NCBI GenBank assembly: GCA_021292105.1
Contig: CM037864.1
Span: 8,546,635 to 8,610,634 of the forward strand
Length of the DNA stretch: 64,000 nt
Source of the DNA: Anadara kagoshimensis
Taxonomy: Eukaryota; Mollusca; Bivalvia; Arcoida; Arcidae
Direction of reading: 5' to 3'
The position numbers and the translations under genes are program-made. Shown piece by piece: positions 1 through 11,562 of the stretch. Positions within the stretch are counted from its first letter, which is position 1. Each line of letters starts with the position of its first letter. The notes below the pieces were generated by a model. It made no database searches and was not told the DNA's origin. It saw only the letters and a list, made by a program, of their open reading frames with translations.

Positions 1-603
1 ATTTATAATGACACCTTTTTGTATACGGTATGTGGTAACAATAAGACAAGTTATCAGCCAGTGATATCACACCTCTAAAATGATATCATATCCCTAGAAA
101 AGACATATATTACAGCCTTGGAAAAGTGATGCCACACCCCTTCAGTAATTCCTGGATAATGTAAGATTTTATCTTCAGCTTATTGCTTCCTGCTTCTAAT
201 ATAAATAAACTTGGTCAGTCATATTTTTGTGTTATAAAGGAGTTTGGTGATAAATCGAGGGAAGCTTTTAATGATAAACATAGAAAAATTGTATATCAGA
301 GGTTCAAAAGAGTTTGATGATAAGCGGGGTGGCAAAGTTATCGAGAGGCATTAAAACAAGGTTATAGTGTATTAATTTTGTTATCTACTGGATCTCCAAA
401 ATGAAATTTCACTGGATGGTGACCAGTATATTCCATTCTATGTCTTGAAAAACTTCAGATTGCACAGTAGAAAAAATTGATCAAGACAATTCCTAGGGAA
501 GGAATAGTTGAATAGCTCAAGTGAAAAATCTGGATGAGACTAGTAGAATTACACATGTCTTTTTCTTGTGTTATAGTTTTAACAAAGTCAACATTCTAAA
601 TAG

Positions 604-786
604 TACAGTCCAACCTGCTTTAAATGCCACCTCTATATAAGGACCACAGGCTTATAAAGGCCAGTAAAATTGTATCCCAAATGTTCTTCATTCATATTAT
701 TTGAACCTGTATATAAAGGCCACCTGCTCATAAAGACCACTTAAACTGCTTCCCTTGGGTGGCCTTTATAGACAGGTTTGACTGTA
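604..786. mobile_element. MITE, TACAGTCCAACCTG family
   Basis: Inverted ends TACAGTCCAACCTG (from 604) and CAGGTTTGACTGTA (to 786) flank a short interior containing TATAAAGGCCACCTG-type blocks. A second copy lies at 34295-34465 and partial copies near 36781-36877 and 52885-52990. There is no coding capacity. It ends 19 bp before the first visible TMED-like exon. Confidence 0.75.
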
Positions 787-805
787 TATGTATTTTATGT
801 TGTAG

Positions 806-3800
806 GTGATTGATGGTGGCGATATGGATATAGATTTTGAGTTGGTAGCACCTGATGGAAATATAGTAGTTTCAGAAACTTCAAAGTCTGATGCAGTACA
901 CAAGTAAATATTTTAAAATTCATTGAAAAATATAAAGTTCCAGATGTATTTTACATACTATCAAACTTTTTTAGATTGACCATAAAAAGTTCAAAGTTAT
1001 CTTTTTAACCTACCAGTGTACAAGTTCAAAGTGTATAAAAACTGACCGAAGAAAGTTTGGTTGAGAAAGATATACCAGTACATGTAGTCTTAGTTTAGGG
1101 CCAAAGACTCATCAGGCCAGTGCTTATTCCCAATTTCCTGCAAATCATTTGTAAGGTTACCCCCCCCCCCCCCCCTTGCATTATTTCAAGGGGAACCCAT
1201 CATTTCTGCTTGAATCCATTCATTTATTAGTTAGATGGATTGCAGCCGAAGAACACACCTTAATTATTCTGCTATGGGGCCTTGGTGTCCAAGTGGTCTA
1301 AAGTGCATGCTAATGGATCACTACATTTCTCACTGCTTAGATTATTTTTTCATAGGCAGCGGTGGCCTGATGGATAAGACGTCAGTCTACAAATCCGGGG
1401 TCTGTCACTGCTGTGAGTTCCGAGTCCCGCTCAGACCAAATGTGGAAAATGAATTTTCCTTGCCATTTGGCCTTTACTGGTTCACCTGGTATCAGTATAA
1501 TGGACTGGGGAAGTGGTACACTTGTCTGCAGCATACTGACTTGGTGAGCTAGCACCTTAAAGTCACCCTGAGTGAGTGCTAGTACAAGGCTGACCATACA
1601 ACACACTCGCACTTCACATACATACATGAAATTGTTCATAGATTAACCGATAGAGATTATGGTAATAAAATAGTTCTCGTCATGAATAGCTGAAAAATTG
1701 CTGATGAGAGTAAGCAACATTCAACCAAACAACCAACTGCCTAGATTCAAATCCCACTTAGACAGGTCCTATGCAAGAAACTTTGTCAGTTCGCTTGTCA
1801 AAGGTCAGTGGTCTTTTCTTTGTACTGCGGTTTGCTCGCCATACCAGAACTGATTACCTCAATATACCGGTAAGTGAAAGAATCTTGACAGGGGCCATAA
1901 CACATCATTACTGCATTCTGCCATGTCTTACCACACCTAACTGTGGTTACAAATGTAATTATCGACAGTGAAAATAGATGGAAGTACAATGTATCTAATA
2001 ACATTGAAGACGATATGTTTTTTGGATTATCAGGCTGCAGTGTCACAATTTATTTCTTAATTAACTTAGATTTTTCTTAATGTAAATTTAGCAAATTTTT
2101 GGTAATCTTGATTTTTGGAACTACTATTAATATTTGTGACAGAATTAAATACAGAAATGATCCTCAAAATGACACCTTAACTTCCTGAATATCTAAAAAA
2201 AAATAACAAAAATTTTAAAATTTTAAATTTTGCCAGAATTTAAGTAAAATTTTTGTAACAATGATTATGAAACGGGGGCCTGTAAACGAAAAGTTGTATG
2301 GTTTTAGTTATTTTTCAATTTTAAAAAAAAAAATATAATGTACAGATCTTATAAAATTATTGTGCATCTGATAAATATTGATTTTATGTTTTTATTATGT
2401 TTTAGAATCGAGGCAGCACAGCTAGGAGATTATAAACTGTGTTTTGACAATACATTTAGTACATTTGCAAGGAAGATAGTATTTTTTGAAATAATAACAG
2501 ATGAAGATGAGGATGAGGACGAAGATAAAGATAAAAATGGGATTCAAATGCCGTGAAAGAAGAATTAGCTAATATAGTAGATATGACAATAGAAGATTTT
2601 AAAGTAAGTACAAAAGTGTACTTTGATTGATTGGTTGGTGGGTGGGTGGGTGGATAGGTGGGTTGAAACTAATATAGTAGACATGACTAAACAAGATTTT
2701 AAAGTAAGTACAAAAGTGTACTTAAAGACTGATTGATTGGTTGGTGGGTGGGTGGGTGGATAGGTGGGTTGAAACTAATATTGTAGACATGACTAAACAA
2801 GATTTTAAAGTAAGTACAAAAGTGTACTTAAAGACTGATTGATTGGTTGGTGGGTGGGTGGATAGGTGGGTTGAAACTAATATTGTAGACATGACGATAG
2901 AAGATTTTAAAATAAGCACAAAAGTATTCTGAAGGTTTGATTGATTGATTGGTTGGTGGATGGATGGGTGAGTTGAAGCTAATATAGTAGACATGACTAA
3001 ACAAGATTTTAAAGTAAGTGCAAAAGTGTACTGAAGGACTGATTATTGGTGGATGGGTGGGTGGGTGATTTGTCGGTATTTTATGTCCCAGTCAAGAATA
3101 CAGTAAAACCTGTTTTAAGAGGTCACTTATGGGACTGAACAAAAGTGGCTGCTTAAGACAGGTGGCCTTTAAAACCAGGTTGTGTTCCAGAAGACAAATT
3201 TATGAAGACGAACCAATTTGTTTAGATTTGTACATATTTATTTATCTATATCAATTTCTCATATATATATATATATATAATATGTTTGTCAACATAATAA
3301 ATAATTTATGCAAAAAAGTCTGTGATTGTTTTTTGTTTAACGGATTTTACCAACATTGCTTCAACTTTATCAGAACTACTCATAACATCACTTAATAAAT
3401 CCGACATGCCATGATGCATTGCAAAGAATTTTAATTCCTGAATGTAATTTTTCGCTTCATACACAGAACACACATTCTTTTGTTGATAACATCAATTTTT
3501 TGTTTTAGGGTTAAAACTTTCCGTTTAGATGGTGTGTCCATTTTTTGTCAACTGAATAAATGCGATTTGTTTAATGTTCGTAAAATAAGACAAAGAAAAA
3601 GTGAATACTTCTCAGATAATTTTATTGTTTCAACATATAACAATATAAATCGACCCGACAAGTGCGATATGCCTGAGCAATCAGCTGAACATTATATTCT
3701 ATCATAAACAACTTATCGTCACTAAGGAAACAAAATCATGTGACGACTGTCACGTGACATTATAAACGGACAAAATGGCCGTCTAAACCAGGCTCTTCTA

Positions 3801-6240
3801 TGTGGCCGGTCAGGAAATTAGTGGCCGCTGACCGCGTTACACAGGTGACCGCTTATTTCAGGTGAAATATATAGTAAAATGCATTGGGCGGGATGCAACC
3901 TGGCCGTTATCGGCAGGTGACCGTTAAATCCAGGTGGCCGCTAAGGCAGTTTTTACTGTATTTCACTTGATCAAGATGTCACTGGCTAAAAATGTTCTAA
4001 ATTCTCTGTCCTTTCCATGTAATCCCAGATTCAACACACCATTTCTGAAGGTTTTAAGAGAAGCACAAAAATCTAAAATTGTACAATAGTATAATTGATT
4101 GGTTGATTGATTGAAGGGGTTTTTTAATGTCCCAGTCAGGAATATTTTAACTTATATTGAGATATCACCAGGTATAGGTGAAATGGCAGAATTTTTTACC
4201 TTTGCAGTATGCCCATGGCAATGTGACAGGGAGGGTTATTTAACTTTCTATACCTTTCTTGATGCAAGCCATCAATTTTTAAGGTCTCCTCCTCCAAAGG
4301 ACCCTTTGTACTAAAGGGATTGATTCCTGTCAGTGTAATCCAGGATTCAACACTCTCCATGCCTTCCATGATGCATGATATAGGTTTTTAAGGACCCTTG
4401 TACTAAAGAGATTAAATCCTGGCAGTGTAATCCAGGATTTGACACTCTCTTTGTGAACTTGACATTCAGATAGTAAACTTGGTAACAATTATGACACCCA
4501 ATTCATTCATGGGGATAATTTATTTCAAGTTTTGTGTAAATCCTACAAAGCAGCAATGAGTTATGGCCTGGACACAAATTTACAGACAATGTTGATTTCT
4601 ATATACTGAGTTTGATAGGGGTATAAATAGATAAATTGCTGGACCGTCACAGGTCTTTATGATACTGGGTCTGGGACCCATGGGATTTGGAAATGGTTGT
4701 ATAAAATGCCATTTCTATAGAAGTAAAAGTTAGCACAAAAGTGGCCAAGTGGTCTAAAGTTCACACAGATTAAAATGTCTCACTGCCTAGGTGCAAATCC
4801 TAATCATGAAGGTCGACTGTGGAAATAAAAATAATAGAAATATGAATATATCGAGCATTGTCAAAAATGTGAAAGTTTGACACTGCAAAAGCATTATATA
4901 GTATATGCAGAGTAAAATAAAAGTGAAAATCAGTAGCTTTGTAACATTTATTTCCTCATGATATTTTATTTAGATGCTATATATATGATAAACATTTTGT
5001 TTCCTGTAAAAATTATTATTTAATATGTCTTCCTGTCTTTGTTATATAATCTTAAGGAAGTTTTTTGTTTATAATTGAGCTTTATCATGTTCACAATTGA
5101 GTTCAGTAAGAACCAGAATTTATTCATGGTAGAGTGGATTGCTGACCTTGAGCAAGCAAACTGATCAACTTTCTAACCCTAGAACCTGCCTGAGGGGTAT
5201 TCGAACCCCTAGGTATCGAGAGGCAGTGTGACCCAAAAGCACATGTTTAGACCACTCAGCCATTAAGGGTTCTATAAAATTCTCTTGGTACCAATAATGT
5301 CGTGCATACACATGCCAATAAGAGGCACTGTGATCTGTAAGCAGGTTGTTTACTTTAGGCCATTCTTTATAGTAGCAACTGGTGTCTAATCTAATTTCGA
5401 TTTCCTCCCAATGACCACTTTAATAATAAGCCATTTTGGGTTCAAGTTTCAACTATAAAATCTTTCTAATCTAGACACTTTGACATTCAGAACTTATCTT
5501 ATTAATAAAAATGGCCAGGAGAGAGAAAGAGGATGTGTCTAGTTACTAAGGCCTTAACAAGAGGGGGTCATTCGGCATAATTAAGGAGCTAAGTGCCCCA
5601 TGACTCCTTTTATGGGCATACACAGCCGAGTGGTACTGTTACTGGCTTTGAAGTCTTGGAAATTTGCTGAGATGATTTTCATCTCCTACCCATACTAGAG
5701 CAGTAAAAAAGCTCGTTACTCTGTAGTCTTTCAAATAAGACTCAAAATCGAGGTCCTGTGTCTCAATGCATGCTAAAGACACCTCTGTAGAGTTTGAAAA
5801 AGAGTAGGCCACCTGCAGTCACTACAGCGGATGCTTACAACTACAAATTGAAACAGACTGAGCAAAGTAAGGTAAAGTTTAGATTGAACACATGGACTTT
5901 TTAGATGAGACTTGCAAATCATACATATCTTGTATGTTACGATAATAAGTGTTCGAGTTATTATCAAAGATAATTTTTATTTTATTTTCAGAAATTAATG
6001 GATTCAGTAGAAACTAATCTAGATAAATCAATACAGTCCCAGAATGCACTGAGGAATTATGAAGCCAGAGATAGAAATATTCAAGAATCTAATTTTCAGA
6101 GAGTTAATTGGATGTCGGGAGTACAAGTATTCGTAATGGTGTCCGTAGGTTTAACACAAGTACTTTTAATCCGTAGTTTATTTGACGATAAAAGCAAAGT
6201 CCATAAAATTATGAAAGCAAGAATGAGACGTGAGACGTAG
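806..6240 (+). CDS. p24-family (TMED1/5-like) cargo receptor, 3' part, frame broken
   Basis: Three coding exons are visible: 806-903, 2406-2603 and 5992-6240 (TAG stop), all with AG/GT boundaries and matching splice phases. They encode the second half of the GOLD domain (VIDGGDMDIDFELVAPDGN; then GDYKLCFDNTFSTFARK and an FFE motif), an acidic linker, a coiled-coil stretch, the family signature EARDRNIQESNF, one transmembrane segment and a short basic cytoplasmic tail. p24 proteins cycle between ER and Golgi in COPI/COPII vesicles and help select cargo. The signal peptide and first GOLD strands must lie on exons left of the window; I found none in 1-805. The middle exon loses frame at the A5 run 2533-2537: before it the frame runs to a TGA at 2554-2556, after it the correct frame is another one (KWDSNAVKEELANIVD). 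One extra A would restore it, so an assembly error or an allele-specific lesion is likely. TMED5 versus TMED1 cannot be decided here. Confidence 0.85.
1281..1925 (+). mobile_element. tRNA-headed SINE (family C), split by another SINE
   Basis: The head TGTCCAAGTGGTCTAAAGTG (1288 onward) resembles a Leu/Ser tRNA 5' half and stops near 1343. The matching body resumes at 1736 (GCCTAGATTCAAATCCCA, a B-box-like segment) and runs to a tail with AATCTTGACAGGGGCCATAA. The same order is uninterrupted in the copy near 51890-52315. The gap is filled by SINE family A. Confidence 0.7.
1344..1735 (+). mobile_element. tRNA-Arg-like SINE (family A), inserted into SINE C
   Basis: The head GGTGGCCTGATGGATAAGAC looks like a tRNA-derived A box and GAGTTCCGAGTCCCGCTC like a B box; the tRNA-unrelated body follows. 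A second full copy is at 41483-41835 and a truncated reverse copy at 25080-25220. The flanks ACTGCTTAGATT (1332-1343) and ACTGCCTAGATT (1736-1747) form a 12-bp target duplication with one mismatch. Confidence 0.75.
2569..3072 (+). repeat. Tandem repeat made from a coding-exon end plus its splice donor
   Basis: Five units of about 100-106 bp start with CTAATAT at 2569, 2669, 2775, 2877 and 2979. The first unit is the genuine 3' end of the TMED-like middle exon (residues ANIVDMTIEDFK) with its donor at 2604. The other four lie in the intron and repeat the exon end, the donor and the start of the intron (GATTGATTGGTTGG then GGTGGGTGGG). GTAAGT is retained at 2604, 2704, 2810 and 3014; the fourth unit has ATAAGC instead. 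Confidence 0.9.
3099..3960. mobile_element. Foldback/TIR element, TACAGTAAAACCTG family
   Basis: The element is 862 bp, opening with TACAGTAAAACCTG at 3099 and closing with GCAGTTTTTACTGTA at 3960. Sub-terminal GTGGCC/GGCCAC blocks recur in inverted order. The interior is AT-rich with no transposase. Its tips match the other TACAGT elements in this window, and the TA ends suggest a TA target site as in the Tc1/mariner group (inference). It lies in the last visible TMED-like intron. Confidence 0.65.
4100..4330 (-). mobile_element. SINE tail fragment (family B), reverse orientation
   Basis: TTTTTTAATGTCCCAGTCAG followed by ATTGAGATATCACCAGGTAT is the reverse complement of the tail of the SINE at 11226-11562. 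The tRNA-like head is missing. Confidence 0.55.
4735..4830 (+). mobile_element. SINE family C head fragment
   Basis: GTGGCCAAGTGGTCTAAAGT and then CTCACTGCCTAGGTGCAAAT match the head and B-box region of the family C SINEs at 1281 and 51890. The body is not preserved. Confidence 0.55.
5150..5280 (-). mobile_element. tRNA-derived SINE head, reverse orientation
   Basis: Read on the minus strand, AATGGCTGAGTGGTCTAAAC and GGGGTTCGAATACCCCTC make a Ser/Leu tRNA-like A box and B box. The sequence is too diverged and lacks a clean cloverleaf, so it is a SINE relic and not a tRNA gene. Confidence 0.55.
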
Positions 6241-6999
6241 AAGGACTTTTTAATAGGTATTTTAAGTTTAAAATTAGGTTTAACAATATTTTTCGGTTAA
6301 GTTTACTTTTTTTGAGGGGTTTTTAATTTTGGTATATGGTGAGAATATTAGTTTTTAATTATGAAAAGAAGAAAAAATTCATGAAGTTATGTTGTAATTA
6401 TAGTGTAAGAAGTATTTCTGGCCAGTAGATTAAAGCCAGTGGGGTTACTTGTCATTATTCTCTTCATTCTCAACTTTTACCAACTGTAAATTTCTTATTA
6501 CTGGTAAGCTTTTCTGGAAAGTTTTACCATACCATATCATCAAGTGTGGTGAGTGACATAATTAACTTTTTTTTTGCCAAACTTTATTATCAAGGACGGT
6601 GATGTATAATTATGTGTAATTTTTGTTCTGCATCAGTTGGCCAGTTTTCCCCATTTCTTTAGATGTATTACACTCTGCATACTTTAACTTCCATTTAAAA
6701 GCAGATACAAATATGAAAGTAGAAAATTTGGCATATCGAATGTTGAAAATATTTAACCACTGTATTAAACATAGTGTATGCAGGCACAGTATCGAAAATA
6801 AGTAGAAAATTCCAACCAATAATTTCTATTGTGGTATATAGTAGAAAGATTAATCAGTCTTTCCCAAAAGTTATCTGACAATCAGACAATGGAACTGGAT
6901 GTTACTACATTATTACTTATATCCTAATAAATCCTACATTGATACAAATATATACATGTACTCTTCCAATACAGAACAAATTATTTTCCGTCCAAGTGA

Positions 7000-7005
7000 A
7001 ATAAA
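7000..7005 (+). terminator. Candidate poly(A) signal of the TMED-like gene
   Basis: This AATAAA hexamer lies about 760 nt after the stop codon. Placement is plausible for an animal 3' UTR, but AT-rich DNA makes chance hexamers common. Confidence 0.3.
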
Positions 7006-7089
7006 AATGTTCCAGTCAAACGCACACTTATCCCATTTACTGTAGGTAGATGTTACTTTATGAACAAATTTAACAAACTTGTTTTATAT

Positions 7090-7267
7090 TACAGTAAAAC
7101 ATGATTATAACGAACACACTTAAAACAAATACATGGATAGAACGAAGTTAATTGTTTGGCCCGACCGCTTTTCTATATAAGTCTATATATAACAACATAA
7201 CGAAGTTGCTTTATAACGAAGTTAAAAATAGAGTCCCTAGGGCTTTGTATAAACATGTTTAACTGTA
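7090..7267. mobile_element. MITE, TACAGTAAAACATG family
   Basis: The tips TACAGTAAAACATG and CATGTTTAACTGTA enclose ATAACGAA/CGAAGTT blocks that pair in inverted order. A related copy in the opposite internal order is at 37913-38084. Confidence 0.75.
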
Positions 7268-7299
7268 TAGTTCAATGTCATCCATATTTCATTGATGAG

Positions 7300-7935
7300 A
7301 TTGTTACATGGCTCGTAGCTCACTGAACAAAATATAGGAGAGGTTAAGGTATATTCCTGGGATATCCCATAGTCTCCATTCATTAAAAGTTTTAAAGGAC
7401 TTGATTTCATACTTCATTATTGACCATGTTGATTAGCTCACCTCAACAAAGTATATGTATAGCCCTTGCACCATAATCATCTTCCATTGTTAAGAGTTCT
7501 GATGGATCGGATTTCAAACTTCATTGATGACCTTGCTGCTTAGCTCTTAGCTCACCTGTACAAAGTATAGGAGAGGTTTAGGCATTGTCCTCACACCAGT
7601 CAGCATTTGATGTGAAAAGAGTTTTAAGATACTTCATTCATTCTTAGTTCACCTCTACAAATGATAGAGCTTTAGACAGCCCTGGCACCATGGTCATCTT
7701 CCATTGTTAAGAGTTTTGATGGACCCAATTTCATGCTTCATTGATGACCTTGCTGTTTAGTTCTTAGCTCACCTCTACAATGTATAGAGCTTTAGGCATA
7801 GCCCTGGCACCATAGTCACCTTCCATTGATGGACTTGATTTCATTATTTATTGATTAGGTCTTAGCTAAGTATAGAACTTTAGGCATAGCCATGGCACCA
7901 CAGTTTCCACTCAATGTTAAAAGTGTTTTGAAGGG
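7300..7935. repeat. Degenerate tandem repeat, about 120-150 bp units
   Basis: Roughly five diverged units share TTAGCTCACCTCTACAAAGT, TAGGCATAGCCCTGGCACCA, CATCTTCCATTGTTAAGAGT and TTTCATACTTCATTGATGAC. Unit lengths vary through deletions. Confidence 0.65.
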
Positions 7936-8620
7936 CCTGATTTTAGGTGAGCTACCCTGTAAATTAAATGACCCAAATATTAGTAATTAGTATGGTTTTT
8001 GCTTGACTTGTTGCATATTGTTTTTCATACACCAATTAAAAGTCATTTATTCTTGGGTTTATTTTGGAAACAAATGGAATCTGTAGGTGTTGCCATTGAT
8101 TTTATATATTAATTTGTGTTGAGTATATTCAAGTTAAAAAGTTCATTGGCTTAGAACAAAGTTTAAAATAATCATATTTATTGTTTTACATTATATTGGA
8201 ATAAGAAATCCTACATGATAGTGCTGGACTAGGGTATATGCCATAAGTTTAAATGGTATCTATGTCATTATTGTGTGTGTTTGTATGTGTGTATACAATC
8301 ATGTGATGTGTATGTGTTGTGTGTTACGGTACATAAAAGACAATACATGCCATGTTATAAAACCGGTTTTGAGTGCATCGATCATTGTATTTTTGTTAAG
8401 CTTTGTTTGATATCACAAACTTCTCCGTACATGGCAAAGACATTGCTTTGTTGTTTGAATGAATATACCAGGCATATGTATGTTTTACTTTTGTGCACTA
8501 AGAGATGTAGGTCATACAGGGTATTTTGACAGAGTTGTGAATGTTGCCGTTAAATAGTGGGAGAAATCAAGTCAACAGATTCCCCCTCCCCACCAAAAAA
8601 ATGGTCCAACTTTGTGGTTA

Positions 8621-8799
8621 TACAGTAAAACCTTGATAAATCACCATTTGCTAACTAAAATTTAGGCTTTATTAAGTTTTCGACAATAAATAGAGGGAGG
8701 CGTATAAAGAAAGATCTAGAAAAATTTATTTTGGAACTTCAGATTCTGTGATGATAAACAATGTTATCTCGGGGGCATTATAATGAGGTTTTTACTGTA
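8621..8799. mobile_element. MITE, TACAGTAAAACCTTG family
   Basis: Begins TACAGTAAAACCTTGATAAA and ends ATGAGGTTTTTACTGTA. A half-copy of the same end follows directly (about 8800-8860, ending ATAATAAGGTTTTACT). Confidence 0.65.
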
Positions 8800-9438
8800 C
8801 TGTGACCTTAAGTGAGGTGGCGAAGTTATTGAAGGTTATTATAATAAGGTTTTACTTATATACTATACAACATAAAGAGAAAAGTCAACTTCCCGTTTTA
8901 TTATAAATAGAATACATGGTAGCAAATGTTGTTTTGAAGAAAAGGTTGCTAATTACTCTGTCAACAGTATCAACACCATCTGTACACGAGATGCACTCCT
9001 TTCATCAGGTTTATTGTTATATTTTGCCAGTATAGCCGGCCATACATCTTAAGATAATAGCCAGTTTCTTCATTAATCTATGCAATTTGTACATAATAAA
9101 ATTTCTGTAAAAAAACTTAATTTCTTGACAAAAAAAATTGTTATGTATGTACGTTTGTGAGCAATAAAACCTCATTATTTATATTAAAATCATTTCTTGA
9201 CATATTTTGCAGAAACTTCAATTTTGTGTTCCCGGATTTTAACTAGTCGAAGTTGCTAAGTTTTATTGTGACAGTACAAATGTATTTAAAATGGTTAAGA
9301 TGATTATGTAAAATTGTGCCATGTTAGTTTTAGTTTTCGATTCTTTTACCCAGAATCTGTATAAGAATTAGTCCACAGTAATAGATATTCTTTATTAAAA
9401 TTTTGATAAAATAAAGTTTGTGCACGGATTACACTACA

Positions 9439-9514
9439 ATTGAAATTCAAAATTATGTATATATATATTATATAAGTATATAATTTATATATATATATAA
9501 TTTTGAATTTCAAT
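9439..9514. repeat. AT-rich palindrome
   Basis: The arms ATTGAAATTCAAAATTA (9439-9455) and TAATTTTGAATTTCAAT (9498-9514) are perfect inverted repeats around an alternating TA core. It could extrude a cruciform. Confidence 0.8.
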
Positions 9515-10910
9515 AATATACATGTATATAATTCTCCAGGCATAATATTTGTTCTTTAAAATCCAATACTCAAAAAAGTTTTAAAAAATTCTTGTTAATA
9601 TTCATCTGTGAGAAAATATAATTTAAGAAATAAAACAAGAAGACCTTAAGAATTTTTTGGTGATGTAGAGTGCATATTAGTTTTAAGATATTGTTAATGA
9701 AATCCTGTTTTTATTATTAATTTTTCTTTCTGCATTACATTCCTGCTTCATGTCACAGTATACAGCCAATTTCTGAAATTAGGCTGAAATTGTTACTCGT
9801 CTGAAACCTTACAAGATTTTTTGAATTTACAAAACATTACTGGTCCAACAAAAATTCTAATGCAAAGATTTTGTAAACAGGATTTTGATTGGACCCTGAC
9901 TGCAGTAAAATCGATGTTTTATGTTCGAAGTTATGATGTCGCCTGCTGTGTAGACTACGATTACATCATGTGTTCCTACATGCCGGTACACATGCTTTTG
10001 TTTACATAACTTAACAACATAATTTATCGTTGTAAACAAAGATTTTGTTATATTTAAATATCGATATTTATTCGTCGTCTGAATATTGAACAGTTAAATC
10101 ATTATACCTATGGATATCAGTGCTTTAATGATAGAACTATATTTGGGTTGTGACACTTCAATTTGCCAATCAGAATAAAACTAAACTGAACTTGTAGTTT
10201 CAACTGCGACATTTGTTGATGCAACATCATTTACATATCACCTAACGGTATGTTGCTAGCCATTATACTGTAGTTTATTTTCAGTGCTAATGTCATCAAG
10301 AACAAATTTAAAATGTTATATACAAATGTATTTATCGATATAACTTGCTAGTCAAGATTTAATAAGTATATTATAGTTTAAATTATCTCCCTTTGATTGC
10401 ATATAAAATTATCTCCCTTTGATGTTTGATTCTCCCCCTTTGATTGCTTGTTCTGTTACTGCTATTTAGGTATAGACAAACAACATTGACCTGTTTGCTT
10501 GACCTTTCATTAGGAATATTCATATAGAAGGATCCAGCCAATACATGGGTAGTGTTAGGATTCACAGTTACTTATAATATATACACAAGACACATGACTA
10601 GTGTTTTCATTATGAAGGGGAAATTACATTTGTGATCCCTATCCAGAAATGCATTTGTCCATGATAAATATTTGAATTAAAGGTCATTCTGACAGGTCAA
10701 TGTTGTTTTCCCGTTGACAGATGTTAAGTTTTGTATCTGTAATGTTATAATATACAATCATTTCTGTTACGTTTCTGAAGCAATTTAAATGACACCAAAT
10801 AAATTATAAACATTTTATTTTAAGATTATTGTTGTTATTTGTTTCATATTCCATGTGGGCAGATCTAATATGAGTGTCATTTTACATGCTGAAAGTCTGG
10901 TGGATTTCTT

Positions 10911-10943
10911 GGGGGTGGGGGTGGGGGTGGGTGGGGGGTGGGG
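10911..10943 (+). repeat. G-run with quadruplex potential
   Basis: At least five runs of three or more G separated by single T residues. It sits inside a SINE C tail (CCAGAACTGACTGCCTTGAT follows), so it probably expanded from a G/T-rich stretch of the SINE. Confidence 0.6.
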
Positions 10944-11225
10944 AGAATCCAGTTTGTTCCAACAATTCCAGAACTGACTGCCTTGATACCAGTGATAAAA
11001 ACTTGACTGGGTATAAAACACCATTCCCCTACTCTTTCTAGTTGCCTCTTGCAGCAGCCATATGTAGCCTACTTTTTTTCAGTCTCTTCAGATGCTGTAT
11101 TAAATCTTTAACTTCCAAAGTAAAAAAAAAGCCTTCTGCATTAATTATCTCCAATACAATGTATCATTAGATTGTTTTAACACTTGATTATTGGACAAAT
11201 ACACATTTTATGCTCGCATAACCTT

Positions 11226-11562
11226 ACACAGTCTCAGTTGGTAGAGTGATCGCTCTGTAAGTGGGAGTTCATGGGTTCGAACCCTAACCGGGTCTGACCC
11301 AAGACTTGAAAGTGGGTAGTGACTATTCCTTCACCAAGCACTCAGCATTACGAAATGAAAATCACAGTTCTTTCGGATGGGAACTTAAAATAAATGAGGT
11401 CCTGTTTCACGATAGGCTTGGCACACTAAAGAACCCTGCTGTTTATTGCCATCAGCGCAACACACAGGCAACATTTCTGCACCTTCGCTTATAGCTGGCA
11501 ATGTCTCGATATAAGTGAAATATTCTTGACTGGGACATTAAACACCATTACTCAACTCCTTA
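11226..11562 (+). mobile_element. tRNA-headed SINE (family B)
   Basis: A box: TCTCAGTTGGTAGAGTGATC; B box: GGGTTCGAACCC. The body includes GACTTGAAAGTGGGTAGTGA and the tail AATATTCTTGACTGGGACAT. Another full copy is at 45572-45925; head-less copies or tails occur at 27010-27225, 37695-37806, 22885-23100, 4100-4330, 53825-54065 and 54250-54490. Confidence 0.75.

Noticed and set aside
1161..1176. Homopolymer C and G runs (also about 32825-32840, 40543-40553 and 58643-58660) as functional signals
   Set aside because: They are simple homopolymers common in such genomes and prone to sequencing error.
2722..2994. A repetitive 90-residue minus-strand protein
   Set aside because: It is the reverse strand of the exon-donor tandem repeat, with no independent support.
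806..6240. TMED-like gene as a processed pseudogene
   Set aside because: It keeps introns with consensus splice sites and intact family motifs; the single frame break at an A-run is better explained by an indel.
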